A stretch of 64,000 nt of DNA from a virus, in the IMG/VR virus record IMGVR_UViG_3300025127_000001, positions 1 to 64,000 of that record; one strand, 5' to 3'. Each line of letters begins with the position of its first letter. Positions within the stretch are counted from its first letter, which is position 1. Shown piece after piece: positions 35,877 through 44,116 of this stretch. Position numbers and translations under genes: made by a program. The notes under the pieces are model-generated. The model worked only from the letters and a program-made list of their open reading frames with translations, did not search any database and was not told the DNA's origin.

Positions 35877-36153
35877 AGTGTTCTCCAGTATTACCGTTTT
35901 GTCCTATAACATTCATTCTATTAAGCATTGCCTCTTCTATTTCATCACGCAAGCAATGTCTTGCTGCTTGAATATATAACAATGCGTCCATTATTTCTTC
36001 TTGTACATCAACTAAGAAACGATCTAAGTCTTTAACCTCACCTTCTATTTCGTCCATCATTGTGGCACCATACTTCGCTTGGCCAATTAAACTACGTTCG
36101 TCTATTTTGTTAATTACTTCTCTTACTATTTTATCTTTTGTTTTAATCTGCAT
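35842..36153 (-). CDS. MazG-like all-alpha NTP pyrophosphatase domain protein
   Basis: A 103-residue helical protein with the pattern GQAKYGATMMDE, LDRFLVDVQEEIMDALLYIQ. The 'KYG ... D-xxEExxDALxY' arrangement is typical of small phage members of the all-alpha NTP-PPase superfamily. It probably hydrolyses non-canonical or unwanted dNTPs. It overlaps the MazG fusion gene by 11 bases. Confidence 0.65.
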   Translation of the reverse strand: MQIKTKDKIVREVINKIDERSLIGQAKYGATMMDEIEGEVKDLDRFLVDVQEEIMDALLYIQAARHCLRDEIEEAMLNRMNVIGQNGNTGEHYDIEVNDEEIL

Positions 36154-36907
36154 CTTTTACAAATGTTCCGTTAATCATTTTACCTGTTCTTGCTGCAATC
36201 ACATTGTAAGCTGAATCAATACAGTCTTCAATTTCAAGCCCTTGTAAATGAGCAAGGTTTGTTAATACAACAACCATATCACCGATAGCGTCTATGATTT
36301 CTTCTTTGTCTTTGTCTAACAAAGCTTTGGCTAACTCGCCAGCTTCTTCCATAAGCTTAACATACTGCGTATGTGAATTGCCTTTGTCATACAGCCCGCG
36401 TGTAGCAGCCCAGTCTCTAATTAGATCAAAACGATCTTCATGTGTTTGTATATCGGGATTATGTGTTGGATTAAAATAAGCTTCATAAAAAGCTTTGTTA
36501 TAAATATAGCTTCTGTTTTCATTAAACATAGACGTTTTAACATTAGCCATTATCCATGGAATAGTTTGTTTGGTAATTTCAAACTGGCCAAATTCCGTTT
36601 GCCAAGTTAAACCTACGTGGTCCATCAATTGTCCTTTTAATTTATTAACTGGACAGTTAAATGTTGAGGTTTGTTCTGTTGCATTTATTTTCATTTTATT
36701 AAATAAATTTTTATAAGGTTTTAAATCTACTTTATAGCCGTAAGATTGTTGAAGTTCTATCTCTTTATCCGATATGTAATCTATATCTTCTGACTGATCA
36801 AGAACTTCGTATTCACCCTCCTTATAGCCTTGCATAAGGGTAACCCTGTTATTAAGATTACGTGTAACACCAATCTTTTTACCTGGTATGTGGTATAAAT
36901 AATACAT
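36143..36907 (-). CDS. GIY-YIG-like / MazG fusion protein
   Basis: A 254-residue protein in two parts. Residues 1-70 (MYYLYHIPGKKIGVTRNLNN and onwards) match the opening strands of a GIY-YIG nuclease-like domain, with YYLYHI and KIGVTR in place of GIY and YIG. Residues about 178-245 form a MazG pyrophosphohydrolase domain: E187/E188 and E191 in MEEAGELAKAL, then E203, D206 and D210 in EEIIDAIGDMV. MazG would remove unwanted NTPs or lower ppGpp. The function of the N-terminal part is unknown and its catalytic residues are not clear. Confidence 0.75.
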   Translation of the reverse strand: MYYLYHIPGKKIGVTRNLNNRVTLMQGYKEGEYEVLDQSEDIDYISDKEIELQQSYGYKVDLKPYKNLFNKMKINATEQTSTFNCPVNKLKGQLMDHVGLTWQTEFGQFEITKQTIPWIMANVKTSMFNENRSYIYNKAFYEAYFNPTHNPDIQTHEDRFDLIRDWAATRGLYDKGNSHTQYVKLMEEAGELAKALLDKDKEEIIDAIGDMVVVLTNLAHLQGLEIEDCIDSAYNVIAARTGKMINGTFVKDAD

Positions 36908-36910
36908 AAG

Positions 36911-37579
36911 TTATAATTTGTCTTTATATAAGTGCATATTATGAGCATGATGATAATACCAGCCCATGTCTAAATCTAATCTCTGTGCAATCATTTTTTG
37001 TAATGATGAGAACTGATACTGATCGTTACAGAAACCATACCAGATGTCGTTAGAACGCATAAAAACAGACATGTTTAATCTGTCTTTAAGTCCTAGTGTA
37101 CTAGTCACTGGTGTTATATGAAACTGTACTGCATAAGTACATGGTGTATCTTTTCTGTATTGTTCATATTCTTTTGCATCATATATACTTATTGCAGCGT
37201 GTCTAGTTGTTTTGTTTTCTCTTAGTTTACCAACAACATAATCTATTTGATTATTACGCTGCCATTGCCAACCGTAGTTAGACATAACGTTACCGTCGGT
37301 GTCTGCCATACGTTCCCATATAGGTGGCACTTTGCCATATAACTCACCTAGCTTTTTAATATTTCTATCACCTGATAAATACCATTGCCATTCAGCTTCA
37401 GCATACTCAAGCTTCCAATTACGTTGCTTATTTGTTATATGGTTATTAAGCGGATCTTGTATATAAAATCCTACGTTCCACAAAGCTTTTGTGTTATCAT
37501 AGTCTACACCTTCTGTAATTAAAAGGTCTAACGTATGTTCGTAAGCTTTATTGGCGTTTCTAAATACTGTTCTTGCCAT
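36911..37579 (-). CDS. ThyA-fold enzyme: thymidylate synthase or pyrimidine hydroxymethylase
   Basis: The 222-residue protein follows the ThyA plan: YGWQW near 102-106, catalytic Cys147 in DTPCTYAVQF, the dUMP-phosphate motif RSND (175-178), and MHLYKD near 215-220. The residue after Cys147 is Thr, not the usual His. In an ungapped alignment anchored on G182, Asp186 lies opposite the Asn that selects dUMP in thymidylate synthase; Asp there is known from T4 dCMP hydroxymethylase. The usual C-terminal 50 residues are missing. The substrate is therefore open between dUMP and dCMP. Confidence 0.8.
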   Translation of the reverse strand: MARTVFRNANKAYEHTLDLLITEGVDYDNTKALWNVGFYIQDPLNNHITNKQRNWKLEYAEAEWQWYLSGDRNIKKLGELYGKVPPIWERMADTDGNVMSNYGWQWQRNNQIDYVVGKLRENKTTRHAAISIYDAKEYEQYRKDTPCTYAVQFHITPVTSTLGLKDRLNMSVFMRSNDIWYGFCNDQYQFSSLQKMIAQRLDLDMGWYYHHAHNMHLYKDKL

Positions 37580-37838
37580 ATTTGTTATAATAATATTTAT
37601 AATACTCGTACATCTTTTCCCAAACCTCTATTGCATGATATTGATCTGGTGATTTATATACTTTATTTTTAATTTTAATTTCAATAGCCCAAGGAGATGT
37701 TAACTTACACTCAGGAAATATAATTATACCATTGTTTATACACCATCTGTATGCCTCAAACTCTTCTTCAGTCTTTTCATACTTGCCATAGTGTATAACG
37801 TTTTGATTTTTATTCCCACGGTAAGGCATCGTCTTCAT
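37560..37838 (-). CDS. Hypothetical protein
   Basis: A 92-residue protein, aromatic-rich (many Tyr/Trp), with no recognised domain. It overlaps the primase-helicase end by 29 bases and the ThyA-fold gene by 20 bases, so it belongs to the replication operon. Confidence 0.6.
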   Translation of the reverse strand: MKTMPYRGNKNQNVIHYGKYEKTEEEFEAYRWCINNGIIIFPECKLTSPWAIEIKIKNKVYKSPDQYHAIEVWEKMYEYYKYYYNKYGKNSI

Positions 37839-39528
37839 TTACTACATCTAGTTGCGGTATAAAGCTACCAGATCTTGGTTCCCATTTGAAATGTGCTTCA
37901 GCACCGTTCTCACCTAAATTTTGAAACTTAACTTTAAGTACTTTAGCTTTAACTGTTTTAGCTTCGTAATCTCTATGTACTAATAACCCGTGATAGCTAG
38001 CGTCATACCATTCACCACCGCCTTTAATGTTGTACATATTAGGTTCTTGTATTTGACCTTTATCGTTTTTCATCATCTTAGTAGGGTGAGCTACTATAAA
38101 AACTAAAGCATCATACTTTTTAGCAAAAGCTTCTATCTTCATTAAGTAATCCATTGTGTAACGATTAACATCGTCTGACACAGCGTTTATATCTCTGACT
38201 TTATTATAAGGATCAATGACTAAGCATTTAATACCTTTACGTTTAACCAGCTCAGCACCCTTACGTAACACTGATTCAAGGTCGTACTTGTCCATGTCAA
38301 TAAAATAAAAGTTATCATTAACATGACTAGCAACCTCTTTCCATTTAGCACTACCTATATCATGAGTGCTTGGCATGTCACCCCATACCTTACGCATTAA
38401 CTTATGAGCGTGTAGATATGTTGGTGCGTTTTCAGGGCTAGCAAAAGCTGTTTTCCAGCCGTAGTTTTTATTATAACCTACAACCATTTGGTCAACAAAA
38501 TCAGACTTACCGCTACTAGGTATCCCAGTAACAGTAATAAACTGACCTGTGTATGTACTGAAGATTTTGTCGAAGTTAGAGAGACCAACTTGGTAACCCG
38601 GTTTAAAACCATGTTTAACAAAGTCGGTGACTTCTGTTTCGATGTCTTTGAACGTTGTAACGTTTTCGAGTGGATACGGTCTTGCTTTGTTAACACACTC
38701 TGCCAGTTTTTCTTTTCCATACTTTACTAAATATTCATTAGCGTCTTTACAGTCGTCAAGGTCTACTAAAAAACAAACTTCAGCACCAAGCCTACGTACA
38801 AACTCTTGTTGTAACATTAAGCCTGCATCGTCTTTGTCTATAGCTAAAAGTATTTTTTCTTTGTCTTCAAAGTAATCAATACAGTTATCTAAATAATCTA
38901 AGTTGTTATTAGTAAGCGTTGCGCCGTTAGGAACTGATATAACATTTTTAATACCTGCTTCGTGAAAAGATAATGTATCTATTTCACCTTCTGTTATAAC
39001 GCAATTGTCATAACCTATAATACTATTGATATTATAAAATACTTTTTCAGCACCTTTATATAATTTAAAATTCTTACGACCATCTCTATATTTAACATTA
39101 ATAAGTTGATCGCCCATGTAGTAATTAAACTTTATGGTATTCTCGGTTTTGCCGGTTTGTGGCATATACTCAGGACCCTCACTGATTTGTAAATCAATAA
39201 GAGTCTGAGTTGATATACCTCTTGTGTCAAACCATTCAGCTACTTTAGTTCGTGGTATATTCCATTCATCAGCCGGTGGTTCGACTGGTCTAACATATAC
39301 ACGTTCGCTAGCACCCTTACGTTGGTACGTGTGCAGCTGAAATGATGTGCTACAGTTGTGACATGTACCGAGACCACGTTCCCAATCATAAGAAGCACAT
39401 TTTGCTTTTTGATTCTTGGGTTTTCTAGTGTGCGAGCAAAGAGGACATATGCCCTGCTTTTTCCCTTCTTCTAGCTTATATTGATTGAACTGGTCAATCA
39501 AAAATCCATTGATCTCTGTTGTCTGCAT
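37810..39528 (-). CDS. DNA primase-helicase (T7 gp4-like)
   Basis: The bifunctional replication enzyme of 572 residues. A zinc-binding primase head is formed by C28, C31, C56 and C59. The TOPRIM domain has E180 (VITEGEID) and D231/D233 (LAIDKDD). The RecA-like helicase has Walker A GIPSSGKS (335-342) and Walker B LVIDP (D439). The acidic C-terminus (NEDDALPWE) resembles the T7 gp4 tail that contacts the polymerase. No DNA polymerase gene is found in the window, so it lies outside or is not recognised. Confidence 0.92.
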   Translation of the reverse strand: MQTTEINGFLIDQFNQYKLEEGKKQGICPLCSHTRKPKNQKAKCASYDWERGLGTCHNCSTSFQLHTYQRKGASERVYVRPVEPPADEWNIPRTKVAEWFDTRGISTQTLIDLQISEGPEYMPQTGKTENTIKFNYYMGDQLINVKYRDGRKNFKLYKGAEKVFYNINSIIGYDNCVITEGEIDTLSFHEAGIKNVISVPNGATLTNNNLDYLDNCIDYFEDKEKILLAIDKDDAGLMLQQEFVRRLGAEVCFLVDLDDCKDANEYLVKYGKEKLAECVNKARPYPLENVTTFKDIETEVTDFVKHGFKPGYQVGLSNFDKIFSTYTGQFITVTGIPSSGKSDFVDQMVVGYNKNYGWKTAFASPENAPTYLHAHKLMRKVWGDMPSTHDIGSAKWKEVASHVNDNFYFIDMDKYDLESVLRKGAELVKRKGIKCLVIDPYNKVRDINAVSDDVNRYTMDYLMKIEAFAKKYDALVFIVAHPTKMMKNDKGQIQEPNMYNIKGGGEWYDASYHGLLVHRDYEAKTVKAKVLKVKFQNLGENGAEAHFKWEPRSGSFIPQLDVVNEDDALPWE

Positions 39529-39926
39529 TATTTATACTGTTTTAAAATAGTATACATCTTTATATCCGTGTCACTGTCCCATATATAATTAAGCTCTTTA
39601 TCAAACATAATTAAATAAGGCGTTTCAATGTCACAAGGGTCATAGTTTATATTTAATTTTCTTTTTATATTGTAAACCCAAATAGAATCTGCTTTGTAGC
39701 ATTTAACAACCACAGTGTTAAAACTTTTATTTATTATTCTATAATACTTTTCAGTATTTAGTTTGTCTACAATGTCATAAGACTTTTGTTTTCTATCTAA
39801 ATATAAATACAAGTAATTTTTACTTGGATCACGATCACCAAGCGATTGACCAAGCTCGTATGTTAGAACTTGGCCATAAGTCGCTAGGCTTAAAAATAAA
39901 AAAACTAAACTAAAACGGTAGGTCAT
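39528..39926 (-). CDS. Exported protein of unknown function
   Basis: A 132-residue protein with a signal peptide (MTYRFSLVFLFLSLATYGQ), Bacteroidetes-like in ending at a Gln. The mature part is rich in Tyr/Asp/Lys. A secreted product inside the replication operon is unusual; it overlaps the primase-helicase start by one base (TAATG) and the SSB-like gene by 17 bases. A role at the cell envelope, such as superinfection exclusion, is possible but not shown. Confidence 0.6.
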   Translation of the reverse strand: MTYRFSLVFLFLSLATYGQVLTYELGQSLGDRDPSKNYLYLYLDRKQKSYDIVDKLNTEKYYRIINKSFNTVVVKCYKADSIWVYNIKRKLNINYDPCDIETPYLIMFDKELNYIWDSDTDIKMYTILKQYK

Positions 39927-40227
39927 CTTCTACCTCGTTGACAGCCGCTGGTTGTGGTGTGCCCACAGCTGATTCCTGTTTAGGAGCAGGTGCAACGTTC
40001 TCTCCATTCGTCCATACAACTTTTACATTACCTAAATAAACTTTATCAACTTTAGCATCTCTTTCCTCTTTAGTCTGTTGAACTATAACAGGTCCGTTAT
40101 TGCCAAAGTTATCTAGCTCATCGTTGATAGTAATAGTTATAGGTAAGTATTTACCTTTTTTACCATTGATAATTTTATCTTTTGGTATTTTAGTAAGGTC
40201 AATACTAGTTGCTATAATACTTGCCAT
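39910..40227 (-). CDS. Single-stranded DNA-binding protein (SSB-like)
   Basis: A 105-residue protein with a beta-rich body (about 1-75), a Pro/Ala/Gln linker and an acidic C-terminal end EVEDDLPF, the hallmark partner-binding tail of bacterial SSBs. It is shorter than typical SSB (about 150-180) and the OB-fold is only inferred. It sits between primase-helicase and recombination genes, as expected. Confidence 0.75.
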   Translation of the reverse strand: MASIIATSIDLTKIPKDKIINGKKGKYLPITITINDELDNFGNNGPVIVQQTKEERDAKVDKVYLGNVKVVWTNGENVAPAPKQESAVGTPQPAAVNEVEDDLPF

Positions 40228-40228
40228 A

Positions 40229-40410
40229 CTATACGTATTGATTTATTTGATTAAACATTCTAGCTAACTGATCTTTAGTCGCGTTAGTAGTTCTTCTTAA
40301 GTTATCTACAGCTTTAACATGATTTTGGTTTGCGTAGAAATTAGTTGTACTAGTTTCTAATCCTGTTACACTGCATACTTTTAATTGAGGTTTTCTGGTT
40401 CTTGCCATAT
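40229..40410 (-). CDS. Small conserved protein, read through an apparent -1 frameshift
   Basis: The ATG at 40410 opens MARTRKPQLKK and then meets a stop four codons later. In the -1 frame the sequence continues as VCSVTGLETSTTNFYANQ and on to a final NQINQYV*, ending at 40229. The switch lies exactly on A AAA AAG in the zero frame (near 40378-40384), the classical bacterial slippery heptamer. A joined 60-residue product looks like one compact Cys-containing protein. Either programmed frameshifting or a lost A in an A7 run explains it. Confidence 0.6.
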
Positions 40411-40417
40411 TAATTAA

Positions 40418-41143
40418 TTAAAGGGTTTTGTTAATAAAATATTGTGAAGCATCAAAGTCTTTTGTTTTGTAAAATAACTCATAAGCTTCTGTCGCCTTAC
40501 GTACTTTGTCAAGCCCACGCTCTAAAAAGTCTGACGAACAATCAAACAAGCCTATTTGATGAGTGTTTTTATCTATAACAATAAATAACATTTCGTAACC
40601 AAATAGTTTGTTATAAATGTATGCTTGACTGTCGTAATTATATTTCCAGGCTGATCTTGAAAAAGCCATTATGTCATTAGTAGTTTTTAAATCAATTACT
40701 AATTTTTCATCATGGTTAATAATATCAGCTTTGCCTTTCCACATATTACCCTCAAGCTTTGTTACGCCAGGTTGTTCATATTCTACGTTGTTACCACGAA
40801 TAAGATCTTTACATATTTTATTATTTAATATCTTATCTGACATAACATCTATCATGTCAACTTCGTGTTGTAACAAGCATAGCTCGCCGCCTGACATCTC
40901 TTTATAAGCCTTCGTGTTCCTAGTCGATGAAGGTATTACTAGGTATTTCTTCAACTTATCTGGTTCAAGAATAGCTGTGTGAAAATATCCACCAACTAAG
41001 AACGCTGCTGAAGGCTTACTTGGTTTCCCAAGCAATAAAGGATTTTTTAGTAACGTACTGATGTCAGAATTACTAAGATACTTCTTACCGAACTCACCGT
41101 AGTAATGTTTGTCATCACGTAGTTTTTCTATTATTTTATCCAT
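40418..41143 (-). CDS. RecE/RecB-like PD-(D/E)xK exonuclease
   Basis: A 241-residue nuclease of the phage-type exonuclease VIII/DUF3799 class. The motifs are GGYFHTAILEP near 51-61, WKGKADII followed by VIDLKTT (the D...D-x-K core), and YNYDSQAYIY (the Q/Y helix). It probably resects DNA ends so that the ERF annealing protein encoded next can bind. The two genes overlap by eight bases, an arrangement typical of a two-component recombinase. Confidence 0.8.
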   Translation of the reverse strand: MDKIIEKLRDDKHYYGEFGKKYLSNSDISTLLKNPLLLGKPSKPSAAFLVGGYFHTAILEPDKLKKYLVIPSSTRNTKAYKEMSGGELCLLQHEVDMIDVMSDKILNNKICKDLIRGNNVEYEQPGVTKLEGNMWKGKADIINHDEKLVIDLKTTNDIMAFSRSAWKYNYDSQAYIYNKLFGYEMLFIVIDKNTHQIGLFDCSSDFLERGLDKVRKATEAYELFYKTKDFDASQYFINKTL

Positions 41144-41651
41144 TTAGAGTTTTTAATTCTTGTTCTTGCTTTGATGTAAGTTTATACTTTTTCTTAATAG
41201 CATCAACTGTACCACCAGCTTTAACATAAGCTTTTGCTTTGTTAAATGTAGTATTGTCTACACCGTGAGTATTTGTTGCATCACTATCTTGAGTGTCATC
41301 AATTAAGAACAAATTACCTAACGCATATTTCTTACCATAACTCGATGCAGCTCCAAACCTTTGAGGCATTTGCATACCTTTCTGATCAAGGTCAACACCA
41401 ACTAATGCTGTAGCATTTATTGTTTGTTTACCATCAGATATAGTAGCTGTAGTCTCTATGATAGGGAATGGATTTGTTTCAAGTAGTTGTTCACCAATTG
41501 TAACATATACATCCAACTCCTTTTCAAAGGGTTTAATAGCTTCGAGAATGTCTTCGGCACTGCGAAAGTAATATTTGCCGAAAGAGTTAAACCTACTTTT
41601 TTTCGATTTAAACTTTGTCTGAATTGTAGTTAATTTTTCGTTTAAAGTCAT
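41136..41651 (-). CDS. ERF-family ssDNA annealing protein
   Basis: A 171-residue recombinase mediator. The key ERF signature is FGAASSYGKKYALGNLFLID with DDTQDSDA after it, near 100-128. The N-terminal helix-strand region and the DILEAIKPFEKEL segment match the family. It anneals complementary ssDNA made by the neighbouring exonuclease and may circularise or concatemerise phage DNA. The C-terminal 45 residues form a small helical tail, possibly for partner contact. Confidence 0.85.
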   Translation of the reverse strand: MTLNEKLTTIQTKFKSKKSRFNSFGKYYFRSAEDILEAIKPFEKELDVYVTIGEQLLETNPFPIIETTATISDGKQTINATALVGVDLDQKGMQMPQRFGAASSYGKKYALGNLFLIDDTQDSDATNTHGVDNTTFNKAKAYVKAGGTVDAIKKKYKLTSKQEQELKTLNG

Positions 41652-41714
41652 TTGGTATATTGGTTTTTCTTATTAATATAATTACACATAATTTTTATGT
41701 TTTACAAACCTAAC

Positions 41715-42470
41715 TTACAGATAGTCAAGCACTTGCGAGTGATCAACTTCTTCAATAAGTTTGTCAACAGCTTGTTTTTTTATCTCTGAAACACGCACAT
41801 AATCACTAACGCCGTTGATGTTTAGTTTTGCAGCAATTTGTTTTGCTGTGTGCTTATCACAGTCTAAACCATATGATAATCTTAATACCTCATATTGTTG
41901 CTCTGTTAAATGCTTTCTAAGTAAACCTTGTAGGTAAACATTTAGTAATTGAACATTATAAGGTTCTGATTTATCAGGTAACTGTTGTACCATAGATTCA
42001 CCTTCATCATTTAAAGGTTGAGCATCTATAGATAAAAATATAGAATTAAAAAACATTTCAACCATTTTTTTATCTTTAGGGTTTTTACGTATTTCATTCA
42101 TCTTGTGCTCTGGTATACGCATCGTACCTCTATGTCTATCAATACGTCTTCGTATAGCTCCTTTAATACGTTTACTAAAAAATGATTTAAGAGTTTTTTC
42201 AATATCATCAGAGTCGATTAACATATCCCACTCTAATTTATCTACTGCTCTTGTTAAAGCTTCATTGCCTATTTGTATAAGATCGTTTATACTTAATATA
42301 CCTGAAGCTTGGTCTCCGGTTGAAAATTTTCTAGCTAAGTTTTCTACCAATGGCATAAACTTAACTATCATTTCATCACGGGTATAATAATCATAGAATT
42401 TATCTTTAGGCATAGATCTTTTTAAATCTTCTTTGTACCTAATATAATTCTGTACGTTATATTTCCTCAT
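41715..42470 (-). CDS. Phage sigma-70 family sigma factor
   Basis: A 251-residue protein. Region 2 is recognisable in MPLVENLARKF, ILSINDLIQIGNEALTRAVD and KSFFSKRIKGAIRRRIDRHR, followed by GTMRIPEHK. A region 4-like helix-turn-helix (LTEQQYEVLRLSYGLD ... TAKQIAAKLN) closes the protein. It lacks region 1.1. It probably redirects host RNA polymerase to phage promoters, most likely the late plus-strand units. It overlaps the upstream HTH gene by 14 bases. Confidence 0.85.
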   Translation of the reverse strand: MRKYNVQNYIRYKEDLKRSMPKDKFYDYYTRDEMIVKFMPLVENLARKFSTGDQASGILSINDLIQIGNEALTRAVDKLEWDMLIDSDDIEKTLKSFFSKRIKGAIRRRIDRHRGTMRIPEHKMNEIRKNPKDKKMVEMFFNSIFLSIDAQPLNDEGESMVQQLPDKSEPYNVQLLNVYLQGLLRKHLTEQQYEVLRLSYGLDCDKHTAKQIAAKLNINGVSDYVRVSEIKKQAVDKLIEEVDHSQVLDYL

Positions 42471-43086
42471 TCATTTCTTGTTTTGCGCGTTTTAAATCAT
42501 CACACATGTGACGATATACTGTTCTTTGTGATACACCTAAAACTTCTGCTAACCATCGTACTGTTATCTTACGATGCTCTGATATGTCAATCATAGCTTG
42601 GTATATCGTTTCTTTACAAATACTAGATCTACCAATTAACTTACCAACAATACTAAGCTTTTCACTCAGTGTTAGCATGTTGTAAGGTTTAAATATTACC
42701 TTACGCTTTTTGTTTTTAGGTGGATCACCACCTGTCATTAATACATCACCAATCATATCTTCTAAAGCTTTATTGCTTATAAAGAAAGTTACAAAACCGT
42801 TATCTTTATTTGCTATAAATTTAAATATATATCTCATGTCATCTTCAAACGACACTTCATCACCATCAATACCTTCTTGATTTAAATAATATAACACTAG
42901 CATGTGCCACTTTAATGATTTGTATGTAGTTATTTTAGCTTTTGTATTAAACAGATGATAACATGCGTAAGTACCGTTTTCATAATACTTGTATTGCTTG
43001 GTTTCAATAGTAGGTATATCATCACCATCGTGACGATATATAACTCGCCTATTGTTTAACCATTTCATATTTCTGTTTTGTGACAT
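42457..43086 (-). CDS. Helix-turn-helix regulator (putative)
   Basis: A 209-residue protein whose last 45 residues form a helix-turn-helix (ITVRWLAEVLGVSQRTVYRH). The N-terminal part is unassigned. Because it is co-transcribed with the sigma factor, it may regulate the middle/late switch or be an RNA polymerase-binding partner. Specificity cannot be read from the sequence. Confidence 0.7.
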   Translation of the reverse strand: MSQNRNMKWLNNRRVIYRHDGDDIPTIETKQYKYYENGTYACYHLFNTKAKITTYKSLKWHMLVLYYLNQEGIDGDEVSFEDDMRYIFKFIANKDNGFVTFFISNKALEDMIGDVLMTGGDPPKNKKRKVIFKPYNMLTLSEKLSIVGKLIGRSSICKETIYQAMIDISEHRKITVRWLAEVLGVSQRTVYRHMCDDLKRAKQEMNEEI

Positions 43087-43100
43087 TAGCCTATTACTAA

Positions 43101-43304
43101 TTATATTATTAAGGCATTTGTCATGCCCTCGATTATCATTAATCTTCTGTTATACTTTTTTATTAACACTGCTTTGTTTGACGCATCAATACCATTTATG
43201 GTATCTGATACTATCTCATTATGCAGTTCGTTTATGTGAAGCCTTAGAAACTCTACGTGTTGTGCCTTTCTTTTTCGCTTCTTTAATTTTATTAGCAATT
43301 CCAT
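43101..43304 (-). CDS. Small basic hypothetical protein
   Basis: A 67-residue helical protein with a Lys/Arg-rich start (KLKKRKRKAQ) and heptad-like hydrophobics. It lies between two clearly coding genes with short spacers. No family recognised. Confidence 0.55.
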   Translation of the reverse strand: MELLIKLKKRKRKAQHVEFLRLHINELHNEIVSDTINGIDASNKAVLIKKYNRRLMIIEGMTNALII

Positions 43305-43315
43305 AAAAGTTTGTT

Positions 43316-43819
43316 TTAATTAAGTGCTGTGCTTGTTTTCTGCTCATATAATATATCTCTTGTTATTAATTTTTCTTTTTGATTTGCAACGGAATACTTT
43401 TCACCTTCATAGTAATTCCAATATGCAGTTATACTGCAACCCGGTACTTTGTACTGATCTGGCATACACTGTGGTGGTTCTGTAAAAATTACAGACTCAA
43501 TACCATCAGGGCAAAAACTTAATGGCCATCTACACTTGTCTATGGTCATATGTATTTTACCGTACCTTTTGGTGTACTCTTTGCCAAGCGCAATCATGTG
43601 TTCGTATAACCAATAGTAATTTGGTCTACTTGATCTGGTCCATATGGTTGACGGGTGATTAAGGTGTGCCTGTTTATAAGGTACATCGTCTGGATTACCA
43701 TATACATGATGCGCAGTACAAAGCATTTGGGCTGATTCTAAGATCATCTTTACAACATGCTTATCATATTGTATCTGTGCAGCTTTAACTGGGTCTCTAT
43801 GTAAATAAAATATATTCAC
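43316..43819 (-). CDS. Conserved phage protein (DKHVVKM family), unknown function
   Basis: A 167-residue protein with the N-terminal pattern MNIFYLHRDPVKAAQIQYDK and HVVKMILESAQMLCTAHH, followed by HLNHPSTIWTRSSRPNYYW and FTEPPQCMPDQYK. This set of conserved His, Trp and Pro motifs is widespread in phages as I recall, and suggests an enzyme, but I know of no proven function. The end has a four-base overlap with the next gene. Confidence 0.75.
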   Translation of the reverse strand: MNIFYLHRDPVKAAQIQYDKHVVKMILESAQMLCTAHHVYGNPDDVPYKQAHLNHPSTIWTRSSRPNYYWLYEHMIALGKEYTKRYGKIHMTIDKCRWPLSFCPDGIESVIFTEPPQCMPDQYKVPGCSITAYWNYYEGEKYSVANQKEKLITRDILYEQKTSTALN

Positions 43820-44037
43820 AGTCCTGATTTTTTTAGAAAGTATTTATATACTTCCGGTATATGTTTTTTGTAATAAGGTTGTTCTTGTGCAACCCAACGT
43901 TTAAGACTTTGCTTATCCATAAACGGTGCACACATATCAAATACAGGTTCTATATCATCAATGAAGTCACCGACTGTCCAACCTTCCCATATGTGTTTAT
44001 CTTTATCTACCATATCTTTTGTGATTAAGTCGTTCAT
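43816..44037 (-). CDS. Hypothetical protein
   Basis: A 73-residue acidic protein with IWEGWTVGDFIDDIEP near its start. I recall similar short 'IWEGWTVG-FI' proteins in marine phages, but the function is unknown. It overlaps the downstream gene by four bases (ATGA). Confidence 0.6.
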   Translation of the reverse strand: MNDLITKDMVDKDKHIWEGWTVGDFIDDIEPVFDMCAPFMDKQSLKRWVAQEQPYYKKHIPEVYKYFLKKSGL

Positions 44038-44116
44038 AAAGTTTGTCTAATAATATCATAGCCACCTCGTGACTTATCATATTGTCGTTATATAGTTTCC
44101 ATATTAATTTACTCAT
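44003..44116 (-). CDS. Very small ORF after DNA ligase
   Basis: A 37-residue ORF (MSKLIWKLYNDNMISHEVAM...). Its ATG overlaps the ligase stop by eight bases (ATGAGTAA), a classic coupling arrangement, and its end overlaps the next gene by 35 bases. A longer reading from 44215 would lie inside the ligase and is unlikely. Confidence 0.5.
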   Translation of the reverse strand: MSKLIWKLYNDNMISHEVAMILLDKLYERLNHKRYGR

